Origin: Brachyspira hampsonii
Lineage (GTDB): Bacteria; Spirochaetota; Brachyspiria; Brachyspirales; Brachyspiraceae
Assembly: GCF_001746205.1 (NCBI RefSeq)
Contig: NZ_MDCO01000009.1
Location: 1-64,000 of the forward strand
Direction of reading: 5' to 3'
Length of the DNA stretch: 64,000 bases
The stretch's first letter is position 1. Each line of letters opens with the position of its first letter. The notes below the pieces were generated by a model. That model saw nothing but the letters and a program-made list of their open reading frames with translations. It was not told the DNA's origin and did not search any database. The translations under genes and the position numbers were made by a program. Shown piece by piece: positions 44,288 through 54,523 of the stretch.

Positions 44288-47200
44288 ATGAGATTAAAAT
44301 GTTATGTGAAATTTAAAATATTAGTTCTATTTTCTTTTATTTTACTTGCTTGTGCATCGAGTCAGAAAAATACTGATTCGGCATTTGACAGCAGACCTTT
44401 TTTAAAAGAATATAAAAGATATTCTTTAACATCTGGAGAGGTAAATCCGGCATTAGATGCTGTAATTGATAAAGAAGGTACTTGGATTTATTATTCAAGA
44501 GAAAATGCCGGAAATACTGATATTTTCGCTGTAAATTCATATACTCTTGAAACTTATAGATTAACTAGAAGCCCCGGAATAGATACATCTGTTTCCGCTG
44601 ATGATAAATCAAGATATATAGTATTCTCTTCAACTAGAGATGATGCTTTCGGTGATATATATTTATATAAACTTTATAATTTTGGAATAAGAGTTTCTAA
44701 AAATAATTTAGAAAATTTGGAGCAGAGTATCATAAGACTTACAGATTATAAAGGTTATGATACTGATCCTGTGATTTCTCATAAAGGTAATTCCATAGCA
44801 TTTATTTCAGATAGGGACGGAGGAGTAAAAAAACTCTTTACTGTAAAGCCTAATGGTAAAGATGTGAAAAAATTATCTGATATTGAAGCTAGTTCTCCTG
44901 TATTTTCTTTTGATGATACAAAAATAGCTTTTATAACTTCTAAAGCCGGAGATAGATATTCCCAATTAGCTATATTAGATTTAATTCCCAATACTAATAA
45001 TCAGACTAATTTAACTATACTTACCGATACAGAGACATTTAAATTTAATCCTACATTTTATAATGATGATACTATTATATTTTTTGAAATAGAAAAAGAT
45101 TCTGACAGAGATGGAAATTTAACCTATTATGATAAAAGACGCTTGATGTCTTATTCCTTGACAACACATCAATATTATGTTTTATCAGAAGATACACAAT
45201 TAACTACTTTTAATGTAGCCTATCCTTCTGCTTTGGTTGGAGCCTATGTTGTTAGTGAAGATGGTACTAGTATAGTAACAATGGGGTCTACAAAAGAGTA
45301 TTTTATAAAAGATGATAATTCTGATGCTATGTATAATAGTTTTGTTGAACTTCCATACAATAGGAAAGTTGATGCTGTAGAAAGATTTGCAGAATATTTT
45401 CCTTTTTCTGAAGATAAGAATAATGTTGCTAAAGCATATTTTAATATAATGATATCATCATACACTAATAATAATACTAAAGAATATAATAATACCAAAA
45501 AGGTATTAACCTCTGAATATTCAGATACATTTCCCGGATTTTTAACATCGAAGATAGATGAGAGTTTTGATACTAATAATAATTGGTTTGATATAGAATC
45601 TTATACAAATGAATATTTTATTACTAATACCGATTTGGAAATAACAAATTTAGTAGCTTGGTCAGGCTATATATCAGCCAATGAAAAATATAAAACTGAT
45701 AAAAATAATGAAAATACATTTACAATTCTTAGTGAAATTCTTAATTTGAATATTGATAAAGATTTATATTTGCTTGCAGCTAAATTATATGCTCATTCAG
45801 TTGAAGATAACGGATATCAATACCCAGAAGATGAAGATATTTATAATATTCCTTATAAAAGAAAAGATTTATTATTTTCAGACAGATTAGAGATTGCTAA
45901 AGATTTCATAAGAGATTCAAAGATTTCTTATAATGTTATAATAGAAAATGCTCATCCTTATGCTCCTTTAGCTGTTGCCACAAGGCTCATATATTTAGAC
46001 GGACTTATAGTTTCAAGAAATTATGATGATGCTACTAATTTGTTTAAGCCTTATATTGAGTCTAAAAATGATATAATGCTTGCATTGGGATATTATGCAA
46101 ATGCTAAGGTTCTTATGGCTCAGAAAGATGATGAATCTTATGCTTTGTTTAAAGAAGCATTAAATTCAGGAGGAAAGAATTTTGATTCCACTTATGAGGC
46201 TCAGTATTGTAAAACTACATTAGCTGATTATTACAAATCTTTAGCAGATAAAGCATATAATGAAGGTAAGTATGCTGCTGCTTATGAAAATTATAATGAG
46301 ACTTTAAAATATAATCCTAATGATAACTCGGCTTCTTCAAGGGTCATAGAGAGCGGACTTAGAGCCTACAGTACGATAGAATCACTCGAAGAAACTATAC
46401 TTGAGAGAGAGAGAAATATTTTATCAACTAGATATTCTTCTCATGAGGCACATGCTGAGCTTGCAAATGCTTATTACTATTTGGCTAATAGATATTATGG
46501 TATGGCTGTATCCAAACAGTATAGTCCTGAGCGCTATGTTGTAAGCGAGAAAAAAAGAGAAGACGGATTTTATTTGTATTTGAATATGGCTTTTGATACC
46601 ATAATTGAAAAGGCTGTGTCATATATTAATTTTGCAATATTCTTATATCCTGATGAAGAAAATTATTATGTAAAAAAATCTGAGATGCTCACATTCGCTC
46701 AGGCTTTAAGAATGCAGGTGCTTCAAGATGAAAAAATATATAAAAGCGTAATAGAGTTAGTACCAGCTTATAAAGATAATACAGTTACTAATGGTACATA
46801 TATGGGTTATAATATGCTTGCATTCCAGACTCAGAATTTGGATTCTGAAATTATAGATTCATTAATAATGGCTAAAAGTAAAGTAAGAACTAAACCTAGT
46901 GCCATATCTATAATGCTTGCTAATTCTTATTTGATAAATGGAAGGTATTCTGATGCAGTTAATGAATATAAAGAAGCAGAAAGTTTACTCAATCAAATAG
47001 GAACTGATAAGAGTAAGGCTTGGTATCATTTCTTTTATGGTTATTCTTTATGGATGAATAATGATGTAAAAGGAGCTTACAGAGAATATGATAAGGCTCG
47101 TGCTTTATTTGAAAAATTAGGTGATAAAGAAAGTGTATATAAAATAGTAGGATATACTTCAGTTGCTGCTATAGAACAAGAGGATTATAATAAGGCTATA

Positions 47201-50200
47201 GAGTCATTATTAGAAAGAGATGAACTTACAAAAGATGATGTTAATAAAAATGAACTTAATCAGCTTTTACTTGCGGCATGCTATTTAAAATTAGAAGATT
47301 ATAATAATGCCTTACTATATTGCGATAGTGTAAAAGCTAAAATAGATAGTTTGGATTCATCTGTTTATACTCCTAATTATGTTAGTATAACTTTATATGG
47401 TGCTAATATTAATGTTGTAAATTTGGGACTTGCTTCATTTGGAGGATATATACCGGGAGAGCCTTTGAATGTAGATAAACAGCAAATGCTTTATTCTATA
47501 TATCAGGAATTATATGAGAAGATGGGAAGATATTCTGAGGCTAGAGAGGCTTTATCTTCATACCGCAATTATATTATTCAGGATAAACCTAAAAAATCTA
47601 TTCAGCCTTTGATGCTTGCTACATATTACAATAATGAAGGGTATCTTTATTACAGACAGGGAGATCAATCCAATTCTATAATGTCTTTTAAAACATCTAT
47701 AGAAGAATATCAGAAAACTTTAGATGAAAAAACTTTGGCTGATAATCCTAGTCTTAAATATGAAAATGCTGAAAATGATGCTAAAAACTATTTGAGTTTA
47801 TCATCTTTATATTTAAGATATTTATCAGAAAATGATTTAACTTCTATTAAAAGAGAGTTTTTTATAGAGTTATTTAATACCACTAAAACACTTCAGATAT
47901 TATCTACAAATAATGTTGTTAGTACAAAAGACAGATTATTATTGTATTCTCATATAGCGGCTTTCAATTATATAATGGCATTTAAACTTACAGCGGACAA
48001 TAGTGTTAATTATAGAAAAAAACAATCAGATGATCCTACAGATATGAGAAACCATGATGTAAATGTACAAAGATTATCTATGCTTAAAGATGCTATAGAT
48101 AGATATAAATATATTTTATCATCTAACTCTAATTTTCCGGTGGATTTAAAAACTGAAATTATTATAAGATATAATTTAGCTAAGGCTTATGAATTAGCAG
48201 GTTATATAGAAGAAGCAGCAAGAGAATATATGTCTGCATTCTCAAAGGCTCAGACTTCTGCATTTGCTGTTGAAGAAATAGCAATACTTACTACTTTGAT
48301 TGATTTCAGTTCTAAATACAGAAACAGATATCCTGATAGTTTGGATTATCCTGTGCAGTATGTATTTAGAATATTAAAGAGATTAAGAGAAAGTGTGTTT
48401 ATGATAACATTTGTAGAAGATAATAATTTTATATTAAGACAAGCCAAATATAAAGTTATAGAGTTTTTAAAAGACAGTTATCCTGATGCTAGTATCAATA
48501 TACTTGCTATGTTTGATGCTATTGATATGAGAAGAAAATTCTTAGATAAAAGACTTTATACTTTGGGTGAGAATAATTATTATCTAAGAGAATATTATAA
48601 ACTTTATGAAAAGACTTTGTATTCATATCAAATGTATTTAAATTCTGTAGATACTCCTTATGATAGTAAGATGGAAGCTGAAATGCTTAAAGAAATTTCA
48701 GGATATGAAAAAGAAGCAATAGAAAAATTTTCTAATACTCCTATAGAGCCTATAGTAATATGCGATGTTAAGCCTGAAGATATTGATAAATCTATGCGTA
48801 AAGATGAGACTCTTATTTGGGATACTTATTTGGGATATAGATTTGTTAGGGAAAATGGAAGAACTGCATTCTATATGCAGACCAATGATATGCCTAAAAC
48901 TAAAAACTATGTTACGCATATAGGATTCAGACCTATTGTTATAAGCAATAAAAATATTTTTGTAAGAGAATTATATGATTCAACAGAATATATGCTTCCT
49001 GCTAAAACTGCTTATATAGATAGTAAATTAATAGCATTCTTTAGAACTACTAGAAATGCTGAGAAAGAAATAAACAGCAGTATGACTATGGCAAGCAATA
49101 CTAATGCTGCTAATAATGTTTATAGTTATAATAATTTGCAAAATGACAGCAAATTAAATAATACTAATAACTTATATATGAATGTTTCTTATAATTCTGA
49201 AGAAACTAATAATACATATTCAAATAATATATCTTCAAATTCTTCAGTTTCTACAAATAGGAGAAGAAGAGGCAATTTCAGATTTATGGAGTTAAAAGAT
49301 ATAGCAACTAATTCTTATGTTCCATTAGTTACAGATATAACAGGGGCTAGTACTTCTGATATATCCAACATAATGAAAAAGAATCTATATATAGTTTATT
49401 CTGATGAAGAAACTTTTACAAACAATAGAAGGGTTCTAAGAGATATAAATAATATAGCTTTAGTAGTAGGAAAAAATGGAAGAGATTCCAGAATAATGTT
49501 TTATACTAATTATTTCAGAAAATTATCATCTAATTCTTTGGAAGTTAGTATGAAAGGCTATGACAATAATATGTTTACTGTATACGGAAAGCCTGATTAC
49601 AGTGTATCTTCATTGTCAAATGCTGCTTATGAATTTAAGACAAGACTTTATAATTCTTATTCTTCAAGTGCTTCTCCAAGTATTAGTATGATGTCAAATG
49701 TTATTGCTTATTCTCAGAGTGATAATGAAAAGATGTTTAATTATGCTAGAATTGTTGAAGACAGATATAAAGTTATGGATACTAATACGGCTTATTTATT
49801 CTCTGAAGAAGGATATAAATTCTTTGCAAGTTCATATACGAATATAAGCGATTCTAATGCTTACAGATTTATAAAAGCAATGCTTCCTATTTATAGAAGA
49901 ATGGGAGAAGATGGTGCTGTTAAAGGAGCTAATAGAGCATTGCATTTTGTTTATTTATACACTAATAATAATTATGATTTAATAGATGAATATTTTACTC
50001 CTAGAACATTATCAAGATTTTTGAAGGCTAAAAATGATCCTGAACAATCTGTAAAATATTTGAATTATATTGCAAATAGAGTTGATGGAGATAATAAAGA
50101 TAAAATTTTAGAAGTTGCCGTTCTTTATGATTTAATATACGCTAAGACTCCTATTGATACAGTAACTAACTTTCTAAATAGAATGCAAAATACAAATGAA

Positions 50201-51268
50201 GTATTGACCGTTGCAAATACTATAATGAATGCTGATGCAACTAATGAAAATGATATATTTACTACTATGAATTATATTTATGGAAATCAATATATATTTG
50301 AAACTGATACAGTATCAGAATTTGCAGACAGATTCTATTCATTATATAAAACTAATTCTGCTTATATATACGGATTATTAAATAAAATAAGAGTTCCTGA
50401 AAGTAATTTTGATAATAATATAAAAGATGCTTATGAAATATTCTCAAATGAAAATACTAATACTATGTTTATATTCTATGCTTATGAGGATAATAAATAT
50501 GCAGCTTATAGTTATGTTGTTGGAGACAGTGAGGTAAAAAAATCTGTTTTAATAGATAGAGATAAACTTAATACATATTTAAATAGCTTTACAAATGTAT
50601 CCAAACCAAGAGAAAGAAGAAATTCATTAAGATCTATTCAAAGAGCTATGCTTTCATCTGATATAATTAAAGATGCTGAAAGGGTGAAAAAAATATATAT
50701 AACGGGTTCTGCCGGCAGTTTATTTACTGTTCCTTTTGCATATTTGGAAGCATTCCAGAATAATGATGTTATAAAAATAAGAGAGTTCCAATATTCTCCT
50801 TTATCTATTGTAGATGTTGGTAAGCCTTCTATCAAACTTAATACTGAAACAAACTTTTATACTTCATTAGAAAGTTTAGCGGTACAATCATTTAATGATG
50901 CTAAAGGAAAAATACCTTTAATGCATTACATAGGAATAGATACAAACAGAAATAAGCCTTATGATGATACTGATATATTCTTATCCCCAGCTAGAAATAA
51001 TGATATAAATATGTATTTAAGATCTAGAAATGATACAAAACTTTTATTTACATATACTACTAATTCTTCAGGTGATTATTATACTGTTATGAAGTATTTA
51101 TATAATAATTTCGACAAAGGTATAATTGATTCATACAGATATATAAAGACATATAGAGTTCCTGTTGATACTATAAATCAAAATGACAGAGATACTTTAT
51201 ATATGGCTAATTATGCTTTATTTGATTATATACTTCCGGGTATACCTAGAGATTATGTTGATAAATAA
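44288..51268 (+). CDS. Giant lipoprotein: TolB-like propeller, TPR array and CHAT-like C-terminus
   Basis: A 2326-residue predicted lipoprotein. The signal peptide ends in lipobox LLAC (Cys 22). Residues about 50-330 hold PD40/TolB-like propeller repeats (for example VISHKGNSIAFISDRDGG, VFSFDDTKIAFITSKAGD). A long helical stretch follows with TPR units (YNEGKYAAAYENYNETLKYNPND, YSEAREALSSYRNYI). Around residues 1595-1660 lies an Asn/Ser-rich linker ending NRRRRG. The last 250 residues resemble a CHAT (caspase-like, TPR-associated) domain: KKIYITGSAGSLFTVPFAYL recalls the CHAT P-dG-L--lPF--L block, LMHYIGIDT recalls the His block, and KLLFTYTTNSSGD aligns with the LSAC-TG-G block but lacks the Cys. 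Probably periplasmic, inactive as a protease. The gene is one continuous frame. Confidence 0.75.
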   Translation: MRLKCYVKFKILVLFSFILLACASSQKNTDSAFDSRPFLKEYKRYSLTSGEVNPALDAVIDKEGTWIYYSRENAGNTDIFAVNSYTLETYRLTRSPGIDTSVSADDKSRYIVFSSTRDDAFGDIYLYKLYNFGIRVSKNNLENLEQSIIRLTDYKGYDTDPVISHKGNSIAFISDRDGGVKKLFTVKPNGKDVKKLSDIEASSPVFSFDDTKIAFITSKAGDRYSQLAILDLIPNTNNQTNLTILTDTETFKFNPTFYNDDTIIFFEIEKDSDRDGNLTYYDKRRLMSYSLTTHQYYVLSEDTQLTTFNVAYPSALVGAYVVSEDGTSIVTMGSTKEYFIKDDNSDAMYNSFVELPYNRKVDAVERFAEYFPFSEDKNNVAKAYFNIMISSYTNNNTKEYNNTKKVLTSEYSDTFPGFLTSKIDESFDTNNNWFDIESYTNEYFITNTDLEITNLVAWSGYISANEKYKTDKNNENTFTILSEILNLNIDKDLYLLAAKLYAHSVEDNGYQYPEDEDIYNIPYKRKDLLFSDRLEIAKDFIRDSKISYNVIIENAHPYAPLAVATRLIYLDGLIVSRNYDDATNLFKPYIESKNDIMLALGYYANAKVLMAQKDDESYALFKEALNSGGKNFDSTYEAQYCKTTLADYYKSLADKAYNEGKYAAAYENYNETLKYNPNDNSASSRVIESGLRAYSTIESLEETILERERNILSTRYSSHEAHAELANAYYYLANRYYGMAVSKQYSPERYVVSEKKREDGFYLYLNMAFDTIIEKAVSYINFAIFLYPDEENYYVKKSEMLTFAQALRMQVLQDEKIYKSVIELVPAYKDNTVTNGTYMGYNMLAFQTQNLDSEIIDSLIMAKSKVRTKPSAISIMLANSYLINGRYSDAVNEYKEAESLLNQIGTDKSKAWYHFFYGYSLWMNNDVKGAYREYDKARALFEKLGDKESVYKIVGYTSVAAIEQEDYNKAIESLLERDELTKDDVNKNELNQLLLAACYLKLEDYNNALLYCDSVKAKIDSLDSSVYTPNYVSITLYGANINVVNLGLASFGGYIPGEPLNVDKQQMLYSIYQELYEKMGRYSEAREALSSYRNYIIQDKPKKSIQPLMLATYYNNEGYLYYRQGDQSNSIMSFKTSIEEYQKTLDEKTLADNPSLKYENAENDAKNYLSLSSLYLRYLSENDLTSIKREFFIELFNTTKTLQILSTNNVVSTKDRLLLYSHIAAFNYIMAFKLTADNSVNYRKKQSDDPTDMRNHDVNVQRLSMLKDAIDRYKYILSSNSNFPVDLKTEIIIRYNLAKAYELAGYIEEAAREYMSAFSKAQTSAFAVEEIAILTTLIDFSSKYRNRYPDSLDYPVQYVFRILKRLRESVFMITFVEDNNFILRQAKYKVIEFLKDSYPDASINILAMFDAIDMRRKFLDKRLYTLGENNYYLREYYKLYEKTLYSYQMYLNSVDTPYDSKMEAEMLKEISGYEKEAIEKFSNTPIEPIVICDVKPEDIDKSMRKDETLIWDTYLGYRFVRENGRTAFYMQTNDMPKTKNYVTHIGFRPIVISNKNIFVRELYDSTEYMLPAKTAYIDSKLIAFFRTTRNAEKEINSSMTMASNTNAANNVYSYNNLQNDSKLNNTNNLYMNVSYNSEETNNTYSNNISSNSSVSTNRRRRGNFRFMELKDIATNSYVPLVTDITGASTSDISNIMKKNLYIVYSDEETFTNNRRVLRDINNIALVVGKNGRDSRIMFYTNYFRKLSSNSLEVSMKGYDNNMFTVYGKPDYSVSSLSNAAYEFKTRLYNSYSSSASPSISMMSNVIAYSQSDNEKMFNYARIVEDRYKVMDTNTAYLFSEEGYKFFASSYTNISDSNAYRFIKAMLPIYRRMGEDGAVKGANRALHFVYLYTNNNYDLIDEYFTPRTLSRFLKAKNDPEQSVKYLNYIANRVDGDNKDKILEVAVLYDLIYAKTPIDTVTNFLNRMQNTNEVLTVANTIMNADATNENDIFTTMNYIYGNQYIFETDTVSEFADRFYSLYKTNSAYIYGLLNKIRVPESNFDNNIKDAYEIFSNENTNTMFIFYAYEDNKYAAYSYVVGDSEVKKSVLIDRDKLNTYLNSFTNVSKPRERRNSLRSIQRAMLSSDIIKDAERVKKIYITGSAGSLFTVPFAYLEAFQNNDVIKIREFQYSPLSIVDVGKPSIKLNTETNFYTSLESLAVQSFNDAKGKIPLMHYIGIDTNRNKPYDDTDIFLSPARNNDINMYLRSRNDTKLLFTYTTNSSGDYYTVMKYLYNNFDKGIIDSYRYIKTYRVPVDTINQNDRDTLYMANYALFDYILPGIPRDYVDK

Positions 51269-51322
51269 ATTTTACTTTATTTATAAAATTTATCTTTTTT
51301 AGTAAAAAATATTTACTCTTTC

Positions 51323-51351
51323 TTGACATTGTGTTTACAATATGTTATAAT
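51323..51351 (+). promoter_or_regulatory. Promoter of the outer-membrane-like protein gene
   Basis: Perfect TTGACA (51323-51328), a 17-base spacer and perfect TATAAT (51346-51351), 33 bases before ATG 51384, where a strong GAGGGG ribosome site sits. Confidence 0.85.
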
Positions 51352-51383
51352 ATAATTATAAATAATTAATAGAGGGGTTTTTT

Positions 51384-52106
51384 ATGAAAAAGATACTTAT
51401 TATAATTATTAGTATTTTTATAATGCAATTCAGCACTGTTTTTGCAGATTTTCATGCTGGTATAGGATTATACATACCATTAGGTGCATCCATATCACAA
51501 AGTTATCAGGAGCATAAATTAGGAGTTAATAGCAGTGATGGTAAATTGACTCCCGATGCTGCTTTTGAATGGGGTATAGGAATAACTCCGGGTATATATA
51601 ATGGTTTTGATAATTATATGGGATTTTCTATAGCATTAGACTTAGCTTATCATAGAGATGTTTTTGCTTTTAATGAAAGCAAAGCAGCAGGAACTCAGTA
51701 TCAGAATGTTAAAACAACTTATTATTTTGATACACTTAATATAGGAATACTTCCTAAGTTTAATATATATAACTTTTTTATAGGAATAGGTGCTGGAGTT
51801 AAAATTCCGTTAGCCGGAGGAGAATCTACAAAAAATTATAATACAACATATAATCAATTTGAAACTTCTAATAGTTATTATACTTTAAATGATATTAAAA
51901 ATAAATATCAAATGTCTGTAATCCCTTATCTTAAATTGACATTAGATTATTTATTTTTCTTTAGTGATGAAACAGCTTTAGGAATAGGACTTTATGCAGG
52001 ATATGATTTCGGACCTGGAAGAGTTAATGATTCAAGATTTAATAAAAATGATTATGGTGCTTTTGATGTCGGCGGACAATTCAGTTTCTATTTTGTAGAC
52101 AATTAA
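51384..52106 (+). CDS. Putative outer-membrane beta-barrel protein
   Basis: A 240-residue protein with a signal peptide (KKILIIIISIFIMQFSTVFA, then DFHAGIGLYIPLG). Amphipathic alternating strands follow (AGIGLYIPLGASI, YMGFSIALDLAYHRDVF, FDTLNIGILPKFNIYNFFIGIGAGVKIPL, ALGIGLYAGYDFG), and the chain ends in an aromatic-containing strand (FDVGGQFSFYFVDN), all typical of small outer-membrane barrels. It has the strongest promoter and ribosome site in the neighbourhood, suggesting abundant expression. No specific homologue recognised. Confidence 0.7.
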   Translation: MKKILIIIISIFIMQFSTVFADFHAGIGLYIPLGASISQSYQEHKLGVNSSDGKLTPDAAFEWGIGITPGIYNGFDNYMGFSIALDLAYHRDVFAFNESKAAGTQYQNVKTTYYFDTLNIGILPKFNIYNFFIGIGAGVKIPLAGGESTKNYNTTYNQFETSNSYYTLNDIKNKYQMSVIPYLKLTLDYLFFFSDETALGIGLYAGYDFGPGRVNDSRFNKNDYGAFDVGGQFSFYFVDN

Positions 52107-52125
52107 TATATTCTCAATGGTTTTT

Positions 52126-52150
52126 AAGCAGGGTATTTATTATCCTGCTT
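52126..52150. terminator. Bidirectional terminator
   Basis: AAGCAGGGTA (52126-52135) pairs with TATCCTGCTT (52141-52150), one G-U pair, 5-base loop, T-run on the right and A-run partner on the left. It ends the barrel gene and the convergent hydrolase gene. Confidence 0.88.
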
Positions 52151-52157
52151 TTTTTAT

Positions 52158-53090
52158 TTAACTAATATATTTATTAATGAAATTTTTTATTGTATTCCAA
52201 TATAAATCTTCATTACTGAAAACAGCAGATATATGATTTCCGTCTTTTATAATGAGTTTTTCTTTTTGAGATGAACAAGCATCATAAAGTTTATTAACCA
52301 TGTTATAATCTACAAGCTCATCTTTATCGCCATGTATAAAAAGAATTGGTATTTTTGATACTGCCACTCTTTTTTTTATATCAATATCTTTAAATGAGAA
52401 ACCTAATCTTATTTTTGCCATTAATGATGTTGCTTCTACTATTGGAAGAAAAGAAAATTTATAAGCCATATCTAGTCTTCTTTTTAATTGCTCATAAGCA
52501 TTTGTAAATCCTGCATCTTCTATTATTGCTTTTACATTATGTGCTCCATCTTCATTACAGCACATCATAACAGAATTTGCTCCCATAGAAATTCCGCAAA
52601 GAATTATTTGAGCATTATTATAATTATCATTTATATATTTTATCCAAGCTAATACATCTAATCTCTCTAAATATCCAAGAGAATATATTTTCCCTTCGCT
52701 TTCTCCATGAGTTCTTAAATCTATTGCAAGAATATTAAATCCCATATTATAAAATTTTTCTATAAAATATTTCATATAAGATCCTCTCCCTTCATAAGGG
52801 TGAACTATTATAACATATACATTACTATTATTATTTATAAAATGAGCATGCAATTTTAAATTATCATCAGATACAGTGTATACATCTTTTTGAGAGCTTT
52901 CAAACCATATTCTTCTTTCTTCTTTTATTCGTTTTTTTTCTTCGCTTTCTTCTTTACTGCTTTCTTTTCTTTCAAATAGTTTTTTATTTGTTTTTATTAG
53001 AAGTTTATTTACAAAATGATTAGAAATTATTATTAGTATTAATAATAATAATATTATTATAGAAAGTATAATATATAATATATACTGCAT
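52158..53090 (-). CDS. Membrane-anchored alpha/beta hydrolase
   Basis: A 310-residue serine hydrolase. One N-terminal transmembrane helix (about 2-28) is followed by a charged coiled-coil linker rich in Glu/Lys (about 40-60) and an alpha/beta-hydrolase domain: nucleophile elbow CGISMGANS with the Ser in G-x-S-x-G, acid residue in FIHGDKDELVDY, and the His in IKDGNHISAVF. The oxyanion-side motif VIIVHPYEGRGSYMKYF and RTHGESEG fit the YqkD/BAAT-like extracellular or membrane-tethered hydrolases. The domain could lie on either side of the membrane. Substrate unknown. Confidence 0.87.
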   Translation of the reverse strand: MQYILYIILSIIILLLLILIIISNHFVNKLLIKTNKKLFERKESSKEESEEKKRIKEERRIWFESSQKDVYTVSDDNLKLHAHFINNNSNVYVIIVHPYEGRGSYMKYFIEKFYNMGFNILAIDLRTHGESEGKIYSLGYLERLDVLAWIKYINDNYNNAQIILCGISMGANSVMMCCNEDGAHNVKAIIEDAGFTNAYEQLKRRLDMAYKFSFLPIVEATSLMAKIRLGFSFKDIDIKKRVAVSKIPILFIHGDKDELVDYNMVNKLYDACSSQKEKLIIKDGNHISAVFSNEDLYWNTIKNFINKYIS

Positions 53091-53161
53091 TGATTATCCT
53101 TAACTACAAATTAATACAATATATATTATATTTTTTTACTAACTTTGCAATATCAAATTTA

Positions 53162-53968
53162 TCATCCTAAAGCTACATCAAGAACCATCATTATAGCAAA
53201 TCCGAATATAAACCCAAATACTCCGAAATGATTATGTTCTTCAGCAACAGCTTCAGGTACAAGTTCTTCTATAACAACATACATCATAGCACCGGCAGAA
53301 AAAGCTAAAGCTATTGGAAGTATAATTGTAAGTTTTGTAACTGCTAATGCACCTATAACTGCCGCAATAGGCTCTACTATTCCGGATATTGCCCCAAGTA
53401 AAAAAGATTTTAATTTAGGTACACCTGTTGTTTTAAGCGGAAGAGAAACTGCAGCACCTTCAGGGAAATTCTGTAAACCTATACCAAATGCTAAAGCTAA
53501 TGCAGCATTAAATGTTACTCCGCTATCTCCCACAGAAAAAGCTCCGAATGTTACGCCTACAGCCAAACCTTCAGGTATATTGTGCAAAGTTATAGCTAAA
53601 AATAATAATATGCTTTTTGATAATTGTACTTTAGTTCCTTCTGTTGCTTCATTGCCATTTACTATATGCATATGAGGCATTACTTTATCTAATATCCATA
53701 TAAAAAATCCACCTAATAAAAATCCTGCTGTTGGTATTAACCAATTAGGTAAATTAGTATTCTCTGATAATTCTATTGAAGGTGCAAGCAATGACCAGAA
53801 ACTAGCGGCTGTCATAACTCCAGCAGCAAATCCATACATAGATGCTAATAGTTTTGGTTTTATTTCTGTCATAAAGAAAAATACAAGTGCTGAACCCAAT
53901 GCTGTAAATGCAAAAGTTATACCGCCTCCGAATAATGCCAATGATACAGGTGAATAATTTTCTATCAT
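53162..53968 (-). CDS. ZIP-family divalent metal transporter (ZupT-like)
   Basis: A 268-residue inner-membrane transporter with eight helices. The metal-binding helices IV and V are typical: LHNIPEGLAVGVTFG and LQNFPEGAAVSLPL. The first helix region GGGITFAFTALGSALVFFF and helix AFSAGAMMYVVIEELVPEA complete the pattern. ZIP proteins of this type import zinc, iron or manganese. A His/Asp-bearing linker (PHMHIVNGNEATEG) lies between helices III and IV. It is a possible importer counterpart to the Mn2+-type exporter at 11.9 kb. It is separate from the downstream hydrolase by 71 bases. Confidence 0.9.
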   Translation of the reverse strand: MIENYSPVSLALFGGGITFAFTALGSALVFFFMTEIKPKLLASMYGFAAGVMTAASFWSLLAPSIELSENTNLPNWLIPTAGFLLGGFFIWILDKVMPHMHIVNGNEATEGTKVQLSKSILLFLAITLHNIPEGLAVGVTFGAFSVGDSGVTFNAALALAFGIGLQNFPEGAAVSLPLKTTGVPKLKSFLLGAISGIVEPIAAVIGALAVTKLTIILPIALAFSAGAMMYVVIEELVPEAVAEEHNHFGVFGFIFGFAIMMVLDVALG

Positions 53969-54142
53969 TTTTATGCCTTTGTTTTTATTTTTATAGAATG
54001 ATTATATATATTATATAAATTAATTTCAATGCTTATTAATAATTATTACTAATAATATGATTTATTTTTTTATTATATATAGATTAATTTTTCATTTTGA
54101 TTTATTATATTATAATAGGTTTTAATTATTAGGAGAATTTGT

Positions 54143-54493
54143 ATGAATAATTACAGCGAAGATAAATATTTTGATAAAGATTGTATATTTTGCAAAATAA
54201 TAAAAGGAGAAATTCCTTCACAATTCATAAAAGAAAATGAATATTGTGTTGTATTTAAAGATTTGAATCCTAAGGCAAATGTTCATTTACTTGTAGTTCC
54301 AAAGCCTCATGTTAAAAACATCTTGGAAACAGATGAATTTATAATGAATAAAGTTCTTGAAACAATAAAAGATGTTGCGAAAGAACAAGGTTTGGAATCT
54401 TTTAGAATAATGAATAATTGCGGTGCCGGAGCAGGTCAGACAGTATTTCATGTTCATTTCCATATACTTTCCGGAGATAATTTAGAAGAATAA
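54143..54493 (+). CDS. HIT-family (HINT-type) nucleotide hydrolase
   Basis: A 116-residue histidine-triad protein. Start DCIFCKIIKGEIPSQFI is the HINT N-terminus; HLLVVPKPHV in the middle; the catalytic triad HVHFHIL has His at 103, 105 and 107. Such enzymes hydrolyse AMP-linked phosphoramidates. An AGGAG site precedes ATG 54143. It is followed after 30 bases by tatD in the same direction, ending at a shared terminator, so the two form an operon. Confidence 0.93.
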   Translation: MNNYSEDKYFDKDCIFCKIIKGEIPSQFIKENEYCVVFKDLNPKANVHLLVVPKPHVKNILETDEFIMNKVLETIKDVAKEQGLESFRIMNNCGAGAGQTVFHVHFHILSGDNLEE

Positions 54494-54523
54494 TAAAAAA
54501 TATATTAAATTGGAGTTAACATA

